Positions 12,291-23,396 of a DNA stretch of 64,000 nt are shown in pieces (the first letter of the stretch is position 1; every line of letters begins with the position of its first letter). The DNA comes from Corylus avellana. Lineage: Eukaryota; Streptophyta; Magnoliopsida; Fagales; Betulaceae. Both the position numbers and the translations under genes were made by a program. The stretch lies in the NCBI RefSeq assembly GCF_901000735.1, contig NC_081549.1, positions 19,853,584-19,917,583 of the forward strand, given 5' to 3'. The notes under the pieces are model-generated. The model did not search any database and was not told the origin of the DNA. It saw only the letters and a list, made by a program, of their open reading frames with translations.

Positions 12291-13731
12291 CTACACTCCC
12301 ATCTCCCATCTCCAGGCGGAGTGAACGTCGTGATAGCGACGTTCACGAAGCAGGAGTCTATTGGCTGATGGGAGTAATTAAGTTGGGGGGGCGGGGGCCA
12401 TGGTACAGTACTGGGTATTTTGAGGATTTCCTTAATCGTACAAGTAGGGTTTATGATTTTTTTTTAATTTAATTTATTTATTTTTATTTTTTATATATAT
12501 GTATGATGTAATCCTGAATCATTAAGAGTAAAATCATTAAGACTAAAAATATTGCCGCCTTGCCGCCTCTCTGTGGACGTAGGCAAATTGCCGAACCACA
12601 TAAATCTGTGTCGACTTTCTCTCTTAGTCTCTCTCTTTTTGATTTTATATTGTTCATCAATTATTGTGCACGGTAACAACACAAGCCATATAAAAAGCTC
12701 TCGGGCTGAAATTAAGTTTCGCCATGCATAAGAGGGTCGACTTCCCAATTTTGCCGACAGCAGGGATTTCCTTAGGAAAATATTTTGCCTGAAGTTTTTG
12801 ACCCGCCAATTAATTAAGTAATGCTGGATGGGAAATTGTATAATTGTTGTGATTAATAAATGCGAAACTATGCCCACGAGGGAATATGATTCTCTCAATT
12901 TCAAGTGAAATGAATAGGAAAAAAAAAAAAGTTGAAATGCAGATGAGTCACTTTATAGTTAGAATTTATAGTTATTATATCTAACGGTTTAAATGATGTC
13001 AAGTAATAAATATATTGACATGCATGCCATTCAAAAAATTTAAAATATATTAACATCATTTACATTGTTAGATATGATAATTAAATCTTAACTGTGAAAT
13101 GACTAATCTCTGTTTCTTTTTTTTTTTTTTTTTTTGAGAAAGACTAATCTCTATTTCACTTAAGATCATTGTCCATCAAGAAGTAATACTTCAAATCAAT
13201 TCCTTGCATAAGATAAGATAAGATTAAAAAAAAAAAAAAAAAAGATTTGGCTAAGATGTTATAAAAAAAAAATAGAGGAGTTTTCTTCTAATTTTTTCAA
13301 CTGTTGAGATTTAATTTCACTTTTTTCTATTTCTCCTATAAGACTTAAAATTAATTCTGTACCATTGAAAAAACTATACTAATTATTTTTTACAACACCT
13401 ATCCCAAATACAAAAGAATAAAAAAAAAAAATCAAAGTTGGAAGGAAAGGTGAAATGATTTCCATTTTATAAGGTATGTGTTTTAATTTTCCAAAAAGGA
13501 AAAACATGACCGTTAGCTGTTACGGAATCATAATTTTGATCAACGGCCAAGCGCGAGAACCAAAAGGTCCATCAATTTCGTGGCCCCCATCTGATCTGAT
13601 TGGTCCTTCAGATAACGGTGATGATACATTCAAAACGCCCGCCATCTCTGTTCGTCTCTGCGTCCATACCAGTTCATCCCGCTATACCAGTAACCAGTGT
13701 GCAGTAAACGCGCTTCGAGGAAAGTGAGAAA
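12291..13731. other. Spacer before AKR-3
   Basis: No gene seen. It holds a perfect 10-bp stem hairpin (12321-12346), several long A or T runs (13118-13136, 13228-13243) and the AKR-3 promoter. I see no convincing TATA box there. Confidence 0.5.
12321..12346. repeat. Perfect hairpin, 10-bp stem
   Basis: GTGAACGTCG, a six-base loop TGATAG, then CGACGTTCAC. The stem has no mismatch. It lies just outside the 5'-truncated end of the LINE fragment. Confidence 0.7.
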
Positions 13732-16700
13732 ATGGCGGATGGAATTCGATTCTTCCAGTTGAACACAGGAGCTAAGATCCCTTCGGTAGGGCTCGGCACG
13801 TATCAGGCTGACCCTGGCATCGCCGGTGAAGCTGTCGCCTTCGCGATCAAGGTATTCTTCTTCACCTTCTTTAGAGTAATTGATCCCTTGTTATATAATT
13901 TACAAGAAATGAAAGAGTTTCCGGTTGATTAATTTAGTGCCTTAAGAACTAGGGTAATCGTATATTTGCTTATGCAACATCTCAAATTCTCTGTTTTCTC
14001 CCCTTTTCCCTTTGAGTTATTAAGTTCGAGTCCATCATTCTTTTTTCTTTTATTGTTTCTTGTCGAGATAATATACCATTCAATTAAAAATAAAAAATAA
14101 AAAAATTTTATGGTATAAGGGTTCTTTCTATTATTAGCTTCGGATTATAAACTAAAAATCACATAAAATGTGAATCCAATGGGTTGCTTTCGAATAAATC
14201 ATAAATGGTGAGGCAGTTTCAGCTACGGCTTTGACTATCAATATTTCATCTGATCTTCACATTGAATTAAGTTGCTTTAACTCCAAACTCGCTACATCAC
14301 GGAGGACATATGACAATTTCAACACTCGAATGGATACCAAGGAAAAAGAAAGAAATGGCTATGAATTAATGACTCTCAGATCGTATTGAACCCATGTTGG
14401 TTGAAAGATCAACGAAGCCAGAAAGGAGGAAAATGGTCTTTTCATATTAGCCAATCCTCTCTTAACATAATCTCAAACTAAATTAAGCAAGTGTATGTAG
14501 CAGCCTTACAATTGAAACTTGGAGATGCTCCTAATGGTTAGATACATCTTACAATTAAAGCTTTGAGATGCTTCTAAATGTTCGCTGAAGAAGAACCTAA
14601 CAAAGGTCTCAATTTACAAATGTTTGAAGCACAAGTATAAAATTCATCAGATTGGAAATTAGGGTCTTAAAGTTAAAAATCACTAAAGCACATGGGGGTT
14701 GTTGCATATTTTTCCTATAATGCTCTTAACTACAAGATAAATAATGGAGCATGATTGTTTTGAAGGGTAATGCACTTTTGGATGGTTTTCTTGCGTAACA
14801 AAAATGTTGGTAATGTTAGAAAGTTATATGATTGTATAGATTTAGGAAATAGGATTCAGCAGGGTTCGGTTAGGTGGTTAGTGTCTTTTCTTAATAATCA
14901 ATTATGATATATTTTCTTTTGTATTTCTGTTTATAACATCTGTCGAAGCACTGCACAGCATGAACCTCTTTTTTCTTTTGTGTCTGTGGCAGGTTGGATA
15001 TCGGCATATTGATTGTGCTAAACTTTATGGGAATGAGAAGGAGGTAATTCTAGCATCAAACATTGTATATCATCTTTTTGTCTTTAATGTTACTGTATGG
15101 TATGTGAAAGTTAACGCTTGATTTGCTCAGTCATTGCTGAAGACTAGCAATTCCTTTGACCAGCAATTTCCTTTGTATAATTTGGAATTGTTATTAGAAT
15201 TCTCTTTCACCTTTTTGGCATAGATCACTCTTTAAATGTTCCTCCTAGTCATCCCCTGAAACAGGGCAATGTAAGAGATTTAGTTGACCCATTTAATAGT
15301 CACGTTTAATATGTTTCTTTGACTTAAGACTGTCTGCGGAGTTTTCTTGAACTGCTGGAGCTCTTAGATAGGCACCGAAAACTCTAGTCTTTTTTCTCTT
15401 AAGTTTCCTAATGAGATGAAGAATAAGAGACAAGATGATCCAGGAAGTAGCTATAAAAATTTCCTGAAGATATCTGAGTACATCTTACTTTGTGCAAGAG
15501 TGTTACTTTGTACAGGACACTTGCCTCCTTAGCTGCTTCTTTTTTTCTTTTTCTTTTTTTCTTTTCAGAAAAGCTGATTTGTTTTTCCTCTCTTTTATTT
15601 ATCTTCTCTATGCGCTTCTGGTGAATATTAAAATTCATCTACTGTGGTTGACCCGTGTTTATTTGTGCACAGGATACTTTCTCAAGTAATGAAACAACTT
15701 TTTTTTTTTTTTCTCTATTATTTTTCTTTCTTTTCTTCTTTGATAGGAACTGTAGTTTCATATTATACTATTGTAAAACGGTAGCATATACCGTAGACAT
15801 TTGTTATGTTAAGGTTGCTAAGTGGCTTCACCCTCGTTTGCTATGACAGTAAAGAGTGTAGTCATGTCGCGACCTAATTTCTGGTTTGACTTTGTGTAGA
15901 TTGGGTCTGCTTTGAGGAAGCTTTTTAATGATAGTGTAGTGAAGCGTGAGGACTTATGGATCACCTCCAAACTCTGGTTTGTTCCCTTTTTGACTTGAAA
16001 TGGTACCAAGCTTTCTCTAATATAAAATCAATTAGAGTTGCATAGCATGTGTTCGTGACCATTTTTCACTGTCTAACTTGAACTAGATTTATTTGCAGGT
16101 GTACTGATCACGCGCCAGAAGATGTACCAGAGGCATTAGACAAAACATTGCAGGACTTGCAACTTGACTATCTGGATCTGTATCTAGTATGTACTAAGCT
16201 TGAACTTTCCTTGAATGTCGCTAGTTTTTTGATATATACATGAATTTCCTTCCCAGTCAAAATAGGATAAAGTTATATCACCAGCATTTCCTTTTGTTCT
16301 GACTTAGTATCCATCCATCACTCAATTACTGAGTGGGCTAATTTATTTTGTAGATCCACTGGCCAGTTAGCATGAAGAAGGGGTCAGTTGGTTTTAAGCC
16401 TGAAAATCTTACCCAACCTAACATACTAAGTACATGGAAAGCAATGGAAGCGCTCTATAATTCTGGAAAGGCTCGAGCTATTGGAGTAAGCAATTTCTCT
16501 TCAAAGAAGCTTGGGGACCTGTTGGAGGTAGCACGAGTGCCTCCTGCTGTTAACCAAGTGGAGTCTCACCCTTCATGGCAGCAGCCAGGATTACATGCAT
16601 TTTGTAAATCGAAAGGTGTTCACTTATCTGTGAGTATGCAGATATAAAGTGGTCTACAATTTCTATGTTCTAAAGAGTGAAAAAAACAGAATTTATGCAA

Positions 16701-17240
16701 GTAAATCTTGCAGAATAGACTAATGGGAAGAGCTTGAGAAACAAAATGGATCTGCTTTCATTTATATGTGATTTTTGAACAACCCTCCATTTTCCAGTGA
16801 CTCAATGAAGAACTTTTTCTTATTTCAGGGGTATAGACCATTGGGTGCACCTAGCACGGGGTATGGGATGGAGGTACTTAAGAATCCAATTCTCAAAATG
16901 GTTGCAGAGAAATTGGGGAAGACTCCTGCACAAGCAGCTCTTCGTTGGGGGCTACAAATGGGTCACAGTGTACTGCCTAAAAGCACAAATGAAGCAAGGA
17001 TCAAGGAAAATTTTGATGTTTTTGACTGGTCTATACCTGAAGATTTGTTTGCCAGGTTATCTGAAATTGAGCAGGCAAGTAGCCTAGTCCTATTCTTATA
17101 AAGTGCACTACAATATACATTAGTAAAATTTTGGTATATATATATTCACGCAGGAGAGGCTGGGTAAGGGCACAGCTTTTGTTCATGAGACGTTGGGTGC
17201 CTACAAGACCATTGAAGAACTCTGGGACGCTGAACTGTGA
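13732..17240 (+). CDS. AKR-3: AKR4C-type aldo-keto reductase
   Basis: Exons 13732-13851, 14993-15043, 15900-15976, 16099-16186, 16354-16629, 16829-17074 and 17154-17240 join to 314 aa. Exon 6 is one codon shorter than in the neighbours and the last exon also one codon shorter than in AKR-1 and -2. The tetrad Asp47, Tyr52, Lys81, His114 is intact. It keeps Tyr206 but has Arg207 (GYRPLGAPS) where family members have Ser in YSPLG. It also has VESHP instead of VECHP in exon 5. GTYQADPG in exon 1 replaces GTWQADPG. These changes cluster around the cofactor and substrate pocket. The last intron has a GC donor (17075). It belongs with AKR-1 and AKR-2 by sequence and intron content. Confidence 0.93.
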
Positions 17241-17685
17241 GCAGACATCAGATATTTGAAACATCGTGGTATTTCTTGTCCTGTTTGATAACAAATTACT
17301 TGATTTTCTATGCTTTTTCACTTGGTGCGGACAGTAGTCAGGGATTGCATTCATTTTTTCTCCTTTAGAAAATTGAAGTAAATAAAGGAGCGCTTGCTTG
17401 TTATAGCACGTTAGGTTTATGAGAGATTTGTACGTGCCCACTGCCCGGTAATATAGCAAATGTACTGGTGAAAAAGTCATTTAAATCAATGAAATGCCAA
17501 TTTATTGACCCTAAATAAATATATATAGAAGATCCTTTTCCGTGGGGTTGTCTCATTAAATTAAAAATCTCTCTCTACATTAACATTTAATGTACAACGT
17601 ATATACTAATTACTAAATGATAAATGTTATATATAACATTTTTATTCTCTAATTATCTTGTAATATTGATGTGGTAGTTTTAACG

Positions 17686-17820
17686 AATATGATCCTCTCC
17701 ATTTCTTTTATTTAGTGCATTTTGAAGGGTAGTGTTGTTTAAAAGTTTTAATGATGGTAGTACATTAAATACACTACCCTTCAAAATTCATCAAATTATT
17801 GAAGAAATTGAGAATATTTG
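17686..17820. repeat. MITE-like inverted repeat
   Basis: Inverted arms share the core ATTTTGAAGGGTAGTG. The outer left part ATGATCCTCTCCATTTC recurs in related form at 21490 and 33031. It is probably one member of a small non-autonomous family. Confidence 0.5.
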
Positions 17821-18313
17821 AAATAGAAATGATTCTTTTTCTAAAACTGCCATATTAATATTATGAGATAATTATGAGATAAAATCTAGTTTCTAGCCTT
17901 ACTTTTTGAATGGATGCATTGCTAACAAAGTGATTTAATGCTTTCTAATTCAGGTTGAAAGATGGAACGAATTAAATGCTGAGTGAAGATGGAAAGTCTG
18001 AAAAGTGTTAAAGAGGGCAGTATCTTATTCAATTAAAAATGTCTTTGTAACTTTCCACTTTCTTTTCTATTTCTCCCTCTGAAGTCTCATTCAAAAATTG
18101 AATGAATTTCCAGCTTCATGATATGATTTTCTTTTGCCTTGAATATAGTTCAGGTCCTTGATTTAGCAATTTCATATAAATAAGTTTTTCAAAATTAAAA
18201 TTGATAAAACCTTAACAATGTCACGAGTGAATTGACCATATTATCAATGAAAAAAGTGATGTTAGAAAAACTTAAATATAAAAAATTAACTAGTAATTTT
18301 GAATCACGATTTT

Positions 18314-18355
<42 letters not shown>

Positions 18356-18499
18356 CATAAAAATTAGTTAATTAATTGCCATAGGAAACGACAATTTTTA
18401 AAACAGTCCAAAGGTTGACATATTTGGTACTGTGTCGCCTCCGGTCACCGGTGGGTTTTGCGTAAAGACTAAAGGGTATTATTGGCACATGGCGTGGAA

Positions 18500-18637
18500 C
18501 ACGTGCGCGTGCGGTGGAGAAGGGGTTTGGGTGGGGACGAAGAGGATGCTGGCAGCTGGAGAGAGCGGGAAGGAGCTCCGTCTCCGTGGATGGAGAAAGT
18601 TGACGAAGAGCACCAGATTGGGCTTGAGAGCCACGTG
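18500..18637 (+). promoter_or_regulatory. Two distal G-boxes upstream of AKR-4
   Basis: CACGTG occurs at 18500-18505 and 18632-18637, about 0.8-0.9 kb before the AKR-4 start. The equivalent positions for AKR-5 fall in the gap. Binding by bZIP or bHLH factors is inferred from the motif only. Confidence 0.35.
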
Positions 18638-18927
18638 TCTGTCCAACATGTACGGTGCGTGCATGAGACGCGCATAAAGAAAAGACGGTCGAGGTTTCTC
18701 GTGTGGGCGGAGGTGAGAGAACGATCATTGCTCGGGAATGAATGGTTTCAACCAGAACCAGGCATTTCGAACGTGGCCAAGAAACAACACAACACGTCAT
18801 CCCACCTTACACTCCACAAGATCCATTCAGCCAATTCCACCCAAAAACAGACAAAAACTCTCACTTTAATCTGCATTTTTTATACAAAAAAGGCATAAAC
18901 ATTTTCATGGACCCCACCCAGGTTATC

Positions 18928-18958
18928 TTTTGTTTTTTTTTTTTTTTTTTAGGAAGAA
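18928..18958 (-). mobile_element. Small poly-T retro-insertion in the AKR-4 upstream region
   Basis: Thirty-one bases (a T-rich run then AGGAAGAA) are flanked by a 15-bp direct repeat CCCACCCAGGTTATC (18913-18927 and 18959-18973). The AKR-5 copy has one uninterrupted copy at 23519-23533, an empty site. This fits target-primed reverse transcription of a poly-A tail. Confidence 0.75.
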
Positions 18959-19244
18959 CCCACCCAGGTTATCGAATTAAGTTAATTAAGCAAATCAGCA
19001 GGAACAAGTTCTCCTATGGTTCGTTGTTTTCTTAAATCTTAATTATTTTTAAAATTTGCCTTATCAATCATTGTTATTTTTAAAATATAGCTAAATATAA
19101 TAAATACTGACAATTAATTGTTAAATAACTTAAATTACTTGTTTTAATAATTAAAATTCGGAAAAATATTTACGTTATAACATAAATCTGACCGCTCCTT
19201 CAGACAAACGGCGACGATTCAATCTCAACGCCGTATCTTACCTA

Positions 19245-19252
19245 CACGTGGC
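19245..19252 (+). promoter_or_regulatory. G-box/ABRE of AKR-4
   Basis: CACGTGGC lies about 50 bases before the TATA box, a typical place for an abscisic-acid response element. Its meaning here is inference. Confidence 0.5.
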
Positions 19253-19300
19253 GGTATAGAAAAAGAAGATGACTGGGGCCTCTCGCCCGCGCAGGCCGTT

Positions 19301-19307
19301 TATAAAA
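19301..19307 (+). promoter_or_regulatory. TATA box of AKR-4
   Basis: TATAAAA lies 136 bases before the start codon, in a GC-rich context shared with AKR-5 and, more distantly, AKR-1. Confidence 0.65.
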
Positions 19308-19436
19308 GACGGAGTTGCCTATTCGTCTTCCGTCACACTCTCATTGCCCCACTCTCTGTCTCTCTCTGTTCGTCCTTGCGTTAGTTGCGTGTCCATATCA
19401 GCAGCGTAGCACTCGCGTTTCGAGGAAAGCGTTAAA

Positions 19437-21938
19437 ATGGCGGACGGAATTCGATTCTTTGAACTGAACACCGGAGCTAAGATCCCCTCGGTAGGGCTCG
19501 GCACGTGGCAGTCCGACCCTGGCCTCGTCGGCGAAGCCGTCGCCACCGCCATCAAGGTCTTCTTCTTGTTCACCTTCTTATTTCTCACCGTTTGATGATG
19601 GCGATGACGATGACGATCATGGTCATGATGATGAATCATTTGATTTCTCTCTCATCCAAACATGTTTACTTGTGCTGCAGGTTGGGTACCGCCATATCGA
19701 TTGTGCTCAGATCTACGGCAATGAGAAGGAGGTAAATGTTAAATTATCACAACTTAATCATTTCAATTATGTTCTATAATTCCCATTCACGCGTTCGAAC
19801 GTCTTCTAACTAGACGTCTGTTCTGATTCATATTAAATTATTATTTATTTCAGAAGTGCAATTAAAATTAGTAAACCTAATCATTTATATTATATTTTAA
19901 CAATACAAAAAACATATTAATCATATCCATGGTTCTCCAGTTCGCAGTACCACTTAACTATGACTAGTTTCTCTCTGTGGTTGATCTAAGCTTGTTGATT
20001 AGAAAAGAATTGATGTGAAATTAATTGTTTTCTGATGCATATGAAATAATTGGTAACCCATTGCCTACTCCTCATTTGTTGTAGATTGGTTTGGTCCTGA
20101 AGAAGTTGTTTGAAGATGGGGTGGTGAAGCGTGAGGATTTGTGGATTACCTCCAAACTCTGGTGTTTTTTTTTTTTTTTTCTTCAATTTCTAGTATTCCG
20201 TTAATGCTAAACTGATACTGCTGCGTGTTTGGTGCCTTAATGAGCGAGTCTTTGATCTTATCTAGTTTGATTTTGTGCATTCTAAAATTGAGGTGATCCA
20301 ACAGGTGTACTGATCATGCACCCGAAGATGTTCCGCAGGCATTGGATAGAACTTTGCGAGACTTGCAGCTTGATTATATTGACTTGTACCTTGTATGTAT
20401 TATGGTCAAAGCTTTGTTCAATTTTGGGTCTGTAACGTCTGTTGAAACTTGATATAAAAGTTTTTGCATTAATGCACCCTGTATTCTTTGGGGTGTAATT
20501 GATGGAAAAATTGCCTAGACCTACCTAATTGAAGGTGAAATAGAAGAGGGTTTTGTGGATGCCTTCGCATATGGTATACAAAACAAATTATGCCCAAATC
20601 ATGAAATCCCCCGACTCTAGTTTCCGTGCTTCTAATTTTCCTGGAAAATTACAGTTTTGGGATAATAGTTTTGTACATCATTATTTTTCAACTTGAGAAT
20701 ATTTTATTGAGGACATTATTCAACTGTAACTAAATAAGGCTGGTTGGTTTTTTAAGATGCATTGGCCAGTTGCGATGAAGAAGGGTTCAATAGGCTTTAA
20801 GCCTGAAAACCTTGTTCAACCAGATATACCTAGCACATGGAAGGCAATGGAAGCACTCTATGATTCTGGCAAGGCTCGAGCTCTTGGAGTAAGCAATTTC
20901 TCTTCAAAGAAATTGGCTGATTTACTCGAGGTAGCTCGTATTCCTCCCTCTGTTTGCCAGGTTGAATGCCATCCTTCCTGGCGGCAGACCAAGCTACGTG
21001 AATTTTGTAAATCCAAGGGAGTTCACCTATCTGTGAGTATGCAAATTTTGAATTGCTTTTAGGTTTGAAGATAGTTCATCTATCTTTGATTAGGCAAATC
21101 TTTGTTTCCCTTGTAATCTTGTGTTATGCAGAAGTTCTGTTAAAACTTTGATACTTTTTATACAGGGATATTCACCTTTAGGTTCTCCTGGCACCACTTG
21201 GCTGAAGAGTGATGTCCTCAAGAATCCAATCCTAGTTAAGGTTGCGGAGAAACTAGGCAAGACTCCTGCACAAGTTGCCATTCGTTGGGGCCTGCAAATG
21301 GGTCATAGTGTGCTTCCAAAGAGTACAAATGAGCCAAGGATCAAGGAGAACTTTGATGTCTTCGACTGGTCAATACCTGAAGACTTGTTTGCCAAGTTCT
21401 CTGAAATTGAGCAGGCAAGTACTCGGTTAAATGCCATCATTATGGTTTATACTTCTCGAATTAATACACTATTTTTTTCGGATCCGGATCCTCTCCATTT
21501 CAAATCCATTTAGTTAAAACAAGATGGCATTTTTGTCCAAAACAAATATTTTGGACAAGTTTTGGACAAAAATGTCTTCTTGCTTTAACAAATGGACCAT
21601 TTTTTCCATGGGTAATATATATATTGCCAGCTCAAACACAGTAAACACTTCCTACTAATATGTTATAGATGAAATAGCCCTTGAAATTTTGTTGCTATAG
21701 CTTATCGTTTGCTAATTCCCTTTACCATGCTTTCAACGGGTTTCATTGGAGGATTGTGATAAGGTCAAAATGACCATATTATAATGAAATGTTCATAGTG
21801 ATTATTGGGGACTCATAATTGTCATAAAACTCTTCTCCTTTAATTGTGCAGGGAAGACTGGTGAAAGGGACCTCATTTGTCCATGAAACTTTTGGCGCAT
21901 ACAGGACTATTGAGGAATTCTGGGATGGTGAAATCTGA
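19437..21938 (+). CDS. AKR-4: AKR4C9-like aldo-keto reductase
   Basis: Exons 19437-19556, 19681-19731, 20085-20161, 20305-20392, 20757-21032, 21166-21414 and 21852-21938 encode 315 aa. This is the most conventional member: [13 protein letters not shown] with Asp47 and Tyr52, Lys81, MHWPV with His114, an intact [12 protein letters not shown] loop and [13 protein letters not shown]. It resembles Arabidopsis AKR4C9, an NADPH-dependent reductase of toxic aldehydes, as I remember that protein. The introns are short and the last one has a GC donor (21415). It has a clear promoter with G-box and TATA box. The protein is identical to AKR-5. Confidence 0.95.
21507..21596. repeat. Inverted repeat in AKR-4 last intron
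   Basis: Arms of about 35 bases share GCATTTTTGTCCAAAA-type sequence in opposite orientation. It has an identical sibling in AKR-5 (26067-26156) and a left flank (GATCCTCTCCATTTC) like the element at 17686. It is probably a MITE remnant. Confidence 0.5.
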
Positions 21939-22439
21939 CCAGTGAAGCAAGTACTGGTTTATTGGAGATAGGGCGGCAAAGTTATGTTTTATCATTTTCT
22001 GTTTTGTGGAGGGGCCATGGCCATGTAAGTTTTTAGTTGCATCTTTCAGTGACCATAGACGCCGCTAGATTGGCTTTGTTTCTGCTTGACAGTTCAGTGA
22101 ATTTTAAGTTTTTGAAATGTGATCATGGTTGTGTTCACGGTGGTTCTTTAAGCGGGTGCCTGAGTTCCCGATAAAAATATGGCTCCAAATAGTAATATAT
22201 TTTGCACAAGAAAAAGTTGTAATATATTTGTAGTGTTTAATTATGCTTAATTTCTCAACGAGCCTATGAACCATGCTTTATATTAGGGCAGATAAAAACC
22301 GTTCTCTAACTGCTAACCGTTTAAGGTACAATGTCGTTTTGATTTTTTCTGATTTTTTTCTTTTTTAAAAAAAAAACATTGATTATCATTCTGCATAAAA
22401 TAAAGAATTTTGATTGATTTTCGTGAATGCTTATTCACG

Positions 22440-22514
22440 ACAATTTTTTTTTTTTTTTTTTTTAACATGTTCACACAAGGGGAAGTAGGGATTCAAACTA
22501 GTTACTACCGCTGA
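22440..22514 (-). mobile_element. Truncated SINE/LINE-type insertion
   Basis: Seventy-five bases starting with a long T run lie between two 18-bp repeats, CGTGAATGCTTATTCACG (22422-22439) and CGTGAATACTTATTCACG (22515-22532), one mismatch. GGGATTCAAAC near its end resembles a reversed tRNA B box, so a tRNA-derived SINE on the minus strand is possible. The right-hand duplicate has no insertion at about 27010-27030. Confidence 0.6.
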
Positions 22515-22696
22515 CGTGAATACTTATTCACGTCAAATTTATAAACAATTCACGTTTACAAATTTAATTGTAACTCCAATATTTATAAGTGTTATCTTGA
22601 TATATATATATATATATATATATATTTCACGTATTCTAAAAAAAACGTGAATTTTTAAAGGCTGAATTAAAAAAATTTCCACAATTGGTAGCTAAA

Positions 22697-22730
22697 GGCC
22701 CAAATGGAAAGAGGCCGAAATGAAGGCCCA
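22697..22730. promoter_or_regulatory. Two site II elements upstream of p32-C
   Basis: GGCCCA at 22697-22702 and 22725-22730, before the p32-C start. Both p32-A and p32-B have matching elements upstream. Confidence 0.4.
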
Positions 22731-22810
22731 ATAGCACCAAAAACCCTACTGGGGCAATTTTAACGAATATACACCAAAAACCCTGACGAGGAGCTAAAAA
22801 AGGCAACCAA

Positions 22811-23071
22811 ATGGCCTTGCATTCTGTGCTACGCATGGCCTTCATCCGTAATTCCTCTCGCGATACGACCCGTCGGGTCTCCAAGACCCTTCCGAGGAGT
22901 GCTCTTCGGCGCTAGCACCGTCAAGAATGGCGAACTCGTCCACGCGCTGAACTGGAGAGGCTCCGTCCCCCGTCTTTGCGCTTCTCCACGGAGAGCGCCG
23001 ATAAGAGCCTTATCCGGGTCATCGAGTCCGAGATCCAACTTTCTAAGAACAAATATGAGAAAATTTATTCG
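22811..23071 (+). pseudogene. p32-C: degenerate p32/MAM33 first exon
   Basis: The stretch aligns along its whole length with exon 1 of p32-A (29298-29555), including the donor and about 220 bases of intron. It has a net 2-base loss near the start and a 2-base gain near 22980. The ATG frame therefore reaches a stop (TAG) near 22912. Exons 2 and 3 are not seen between here and the gap. It is either a broken third copy or a copy cut off by the gap. The frameshifts favour a pseudogene. Confidence 0.75.
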
Positions 23072-23296
23072 GTACATATACTAATCACTAATATTTATTG
23101 TTGATATATAATTAAATTTCAAGGGCGTGTTTGGTTGTAGCTAATATTTCTTTGAAGCTTGTTAATTTTATACGTGTCAAAGATCCTTGGTTTTTTATTT
23201 TTTATTTTATTTTATACATCAATGAAGAACTTGTTCGTGTCATCGATTGGAATTCTTTCATCGATTTAGGAATCCAATGCTACAATGTTAATTTTC

Positions 23297-23396
23297 NNNN
23301 NNNNNNNNNNNNNNNNNNNNNNNNNNNNNNNNNNNNNNNNNNNNNNNNNNNNNNNNNNNNNNNNNNNNNNNNNNNNNNNNNNNNNNNNNNNNNNNN
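23297..23396. other. Assembly gap, 100 N
   Basis: Exactly 100 N, a size often used for gaps of unknown length. The base just right of it begins the second copy of the AKR-4 segment in mid-promoter. Confidence 0.99.

Larger units (their letters stand above)
17241..19436. other. AKR-3 to AKR-4 spacer and AKR-4 promoter
   Basis: No gene seen. It contains a MITE-like inverted repeat (17686-17820), an (AT)n run (about 18318-18351), a GC-richer stretch with two G-boxes (18430-18740), a small retro-insertion (18928) and the AKR-4 core promoter. Short open frames in the GC-rich part show no family resemblance. Confidence 0.5.
18792..22330. repeat. Left copy of the AKR-4/AKR-5 duplicated segment
   Basis: Nearly identical to 23397-26900 through promoter, exons, introns and 3' flank. 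From 18959 on, the offset is exactly 4560 bases through the last exon. I counted about a dozen substitutions across roughly 3 kb, none of them in coding exons. Two small retro-insertions (18928 and 22440) are in this copy only. Confidence 0.9.
21939..23296. other. AKR-4 3' flank to first gap
   Basis: The 3' flank is shared with AKR-5 to about 22330. It is followed by a retro-insertion (22440-22514), an (AT)n run (about 22601-22625) and the p32-C fragment with part of its intron, ending at the gap. Confidence 0.6.

Noticed and set aside
18372..18898. Several overlapping frames of 60-142 aa in the GC-rich AKR-4 upstream region
   Set aside because: They occur on both strands with no family motif, splice context or homologue within the window. 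They are compositional.
19319..19639. 106-aa minus-strand frame, repeated at 23879
   Set aside because: It is antisense to AKR exon 1 and promoter. His/Asp repeats come from the GATGAT run in the intron.
22899..23084. Alternative open frames over p32-C suggesting a different protein
   Set aside because: Base-level alignment to p32-A exon 1 explains the whole stretch. The frames arise from the indels.
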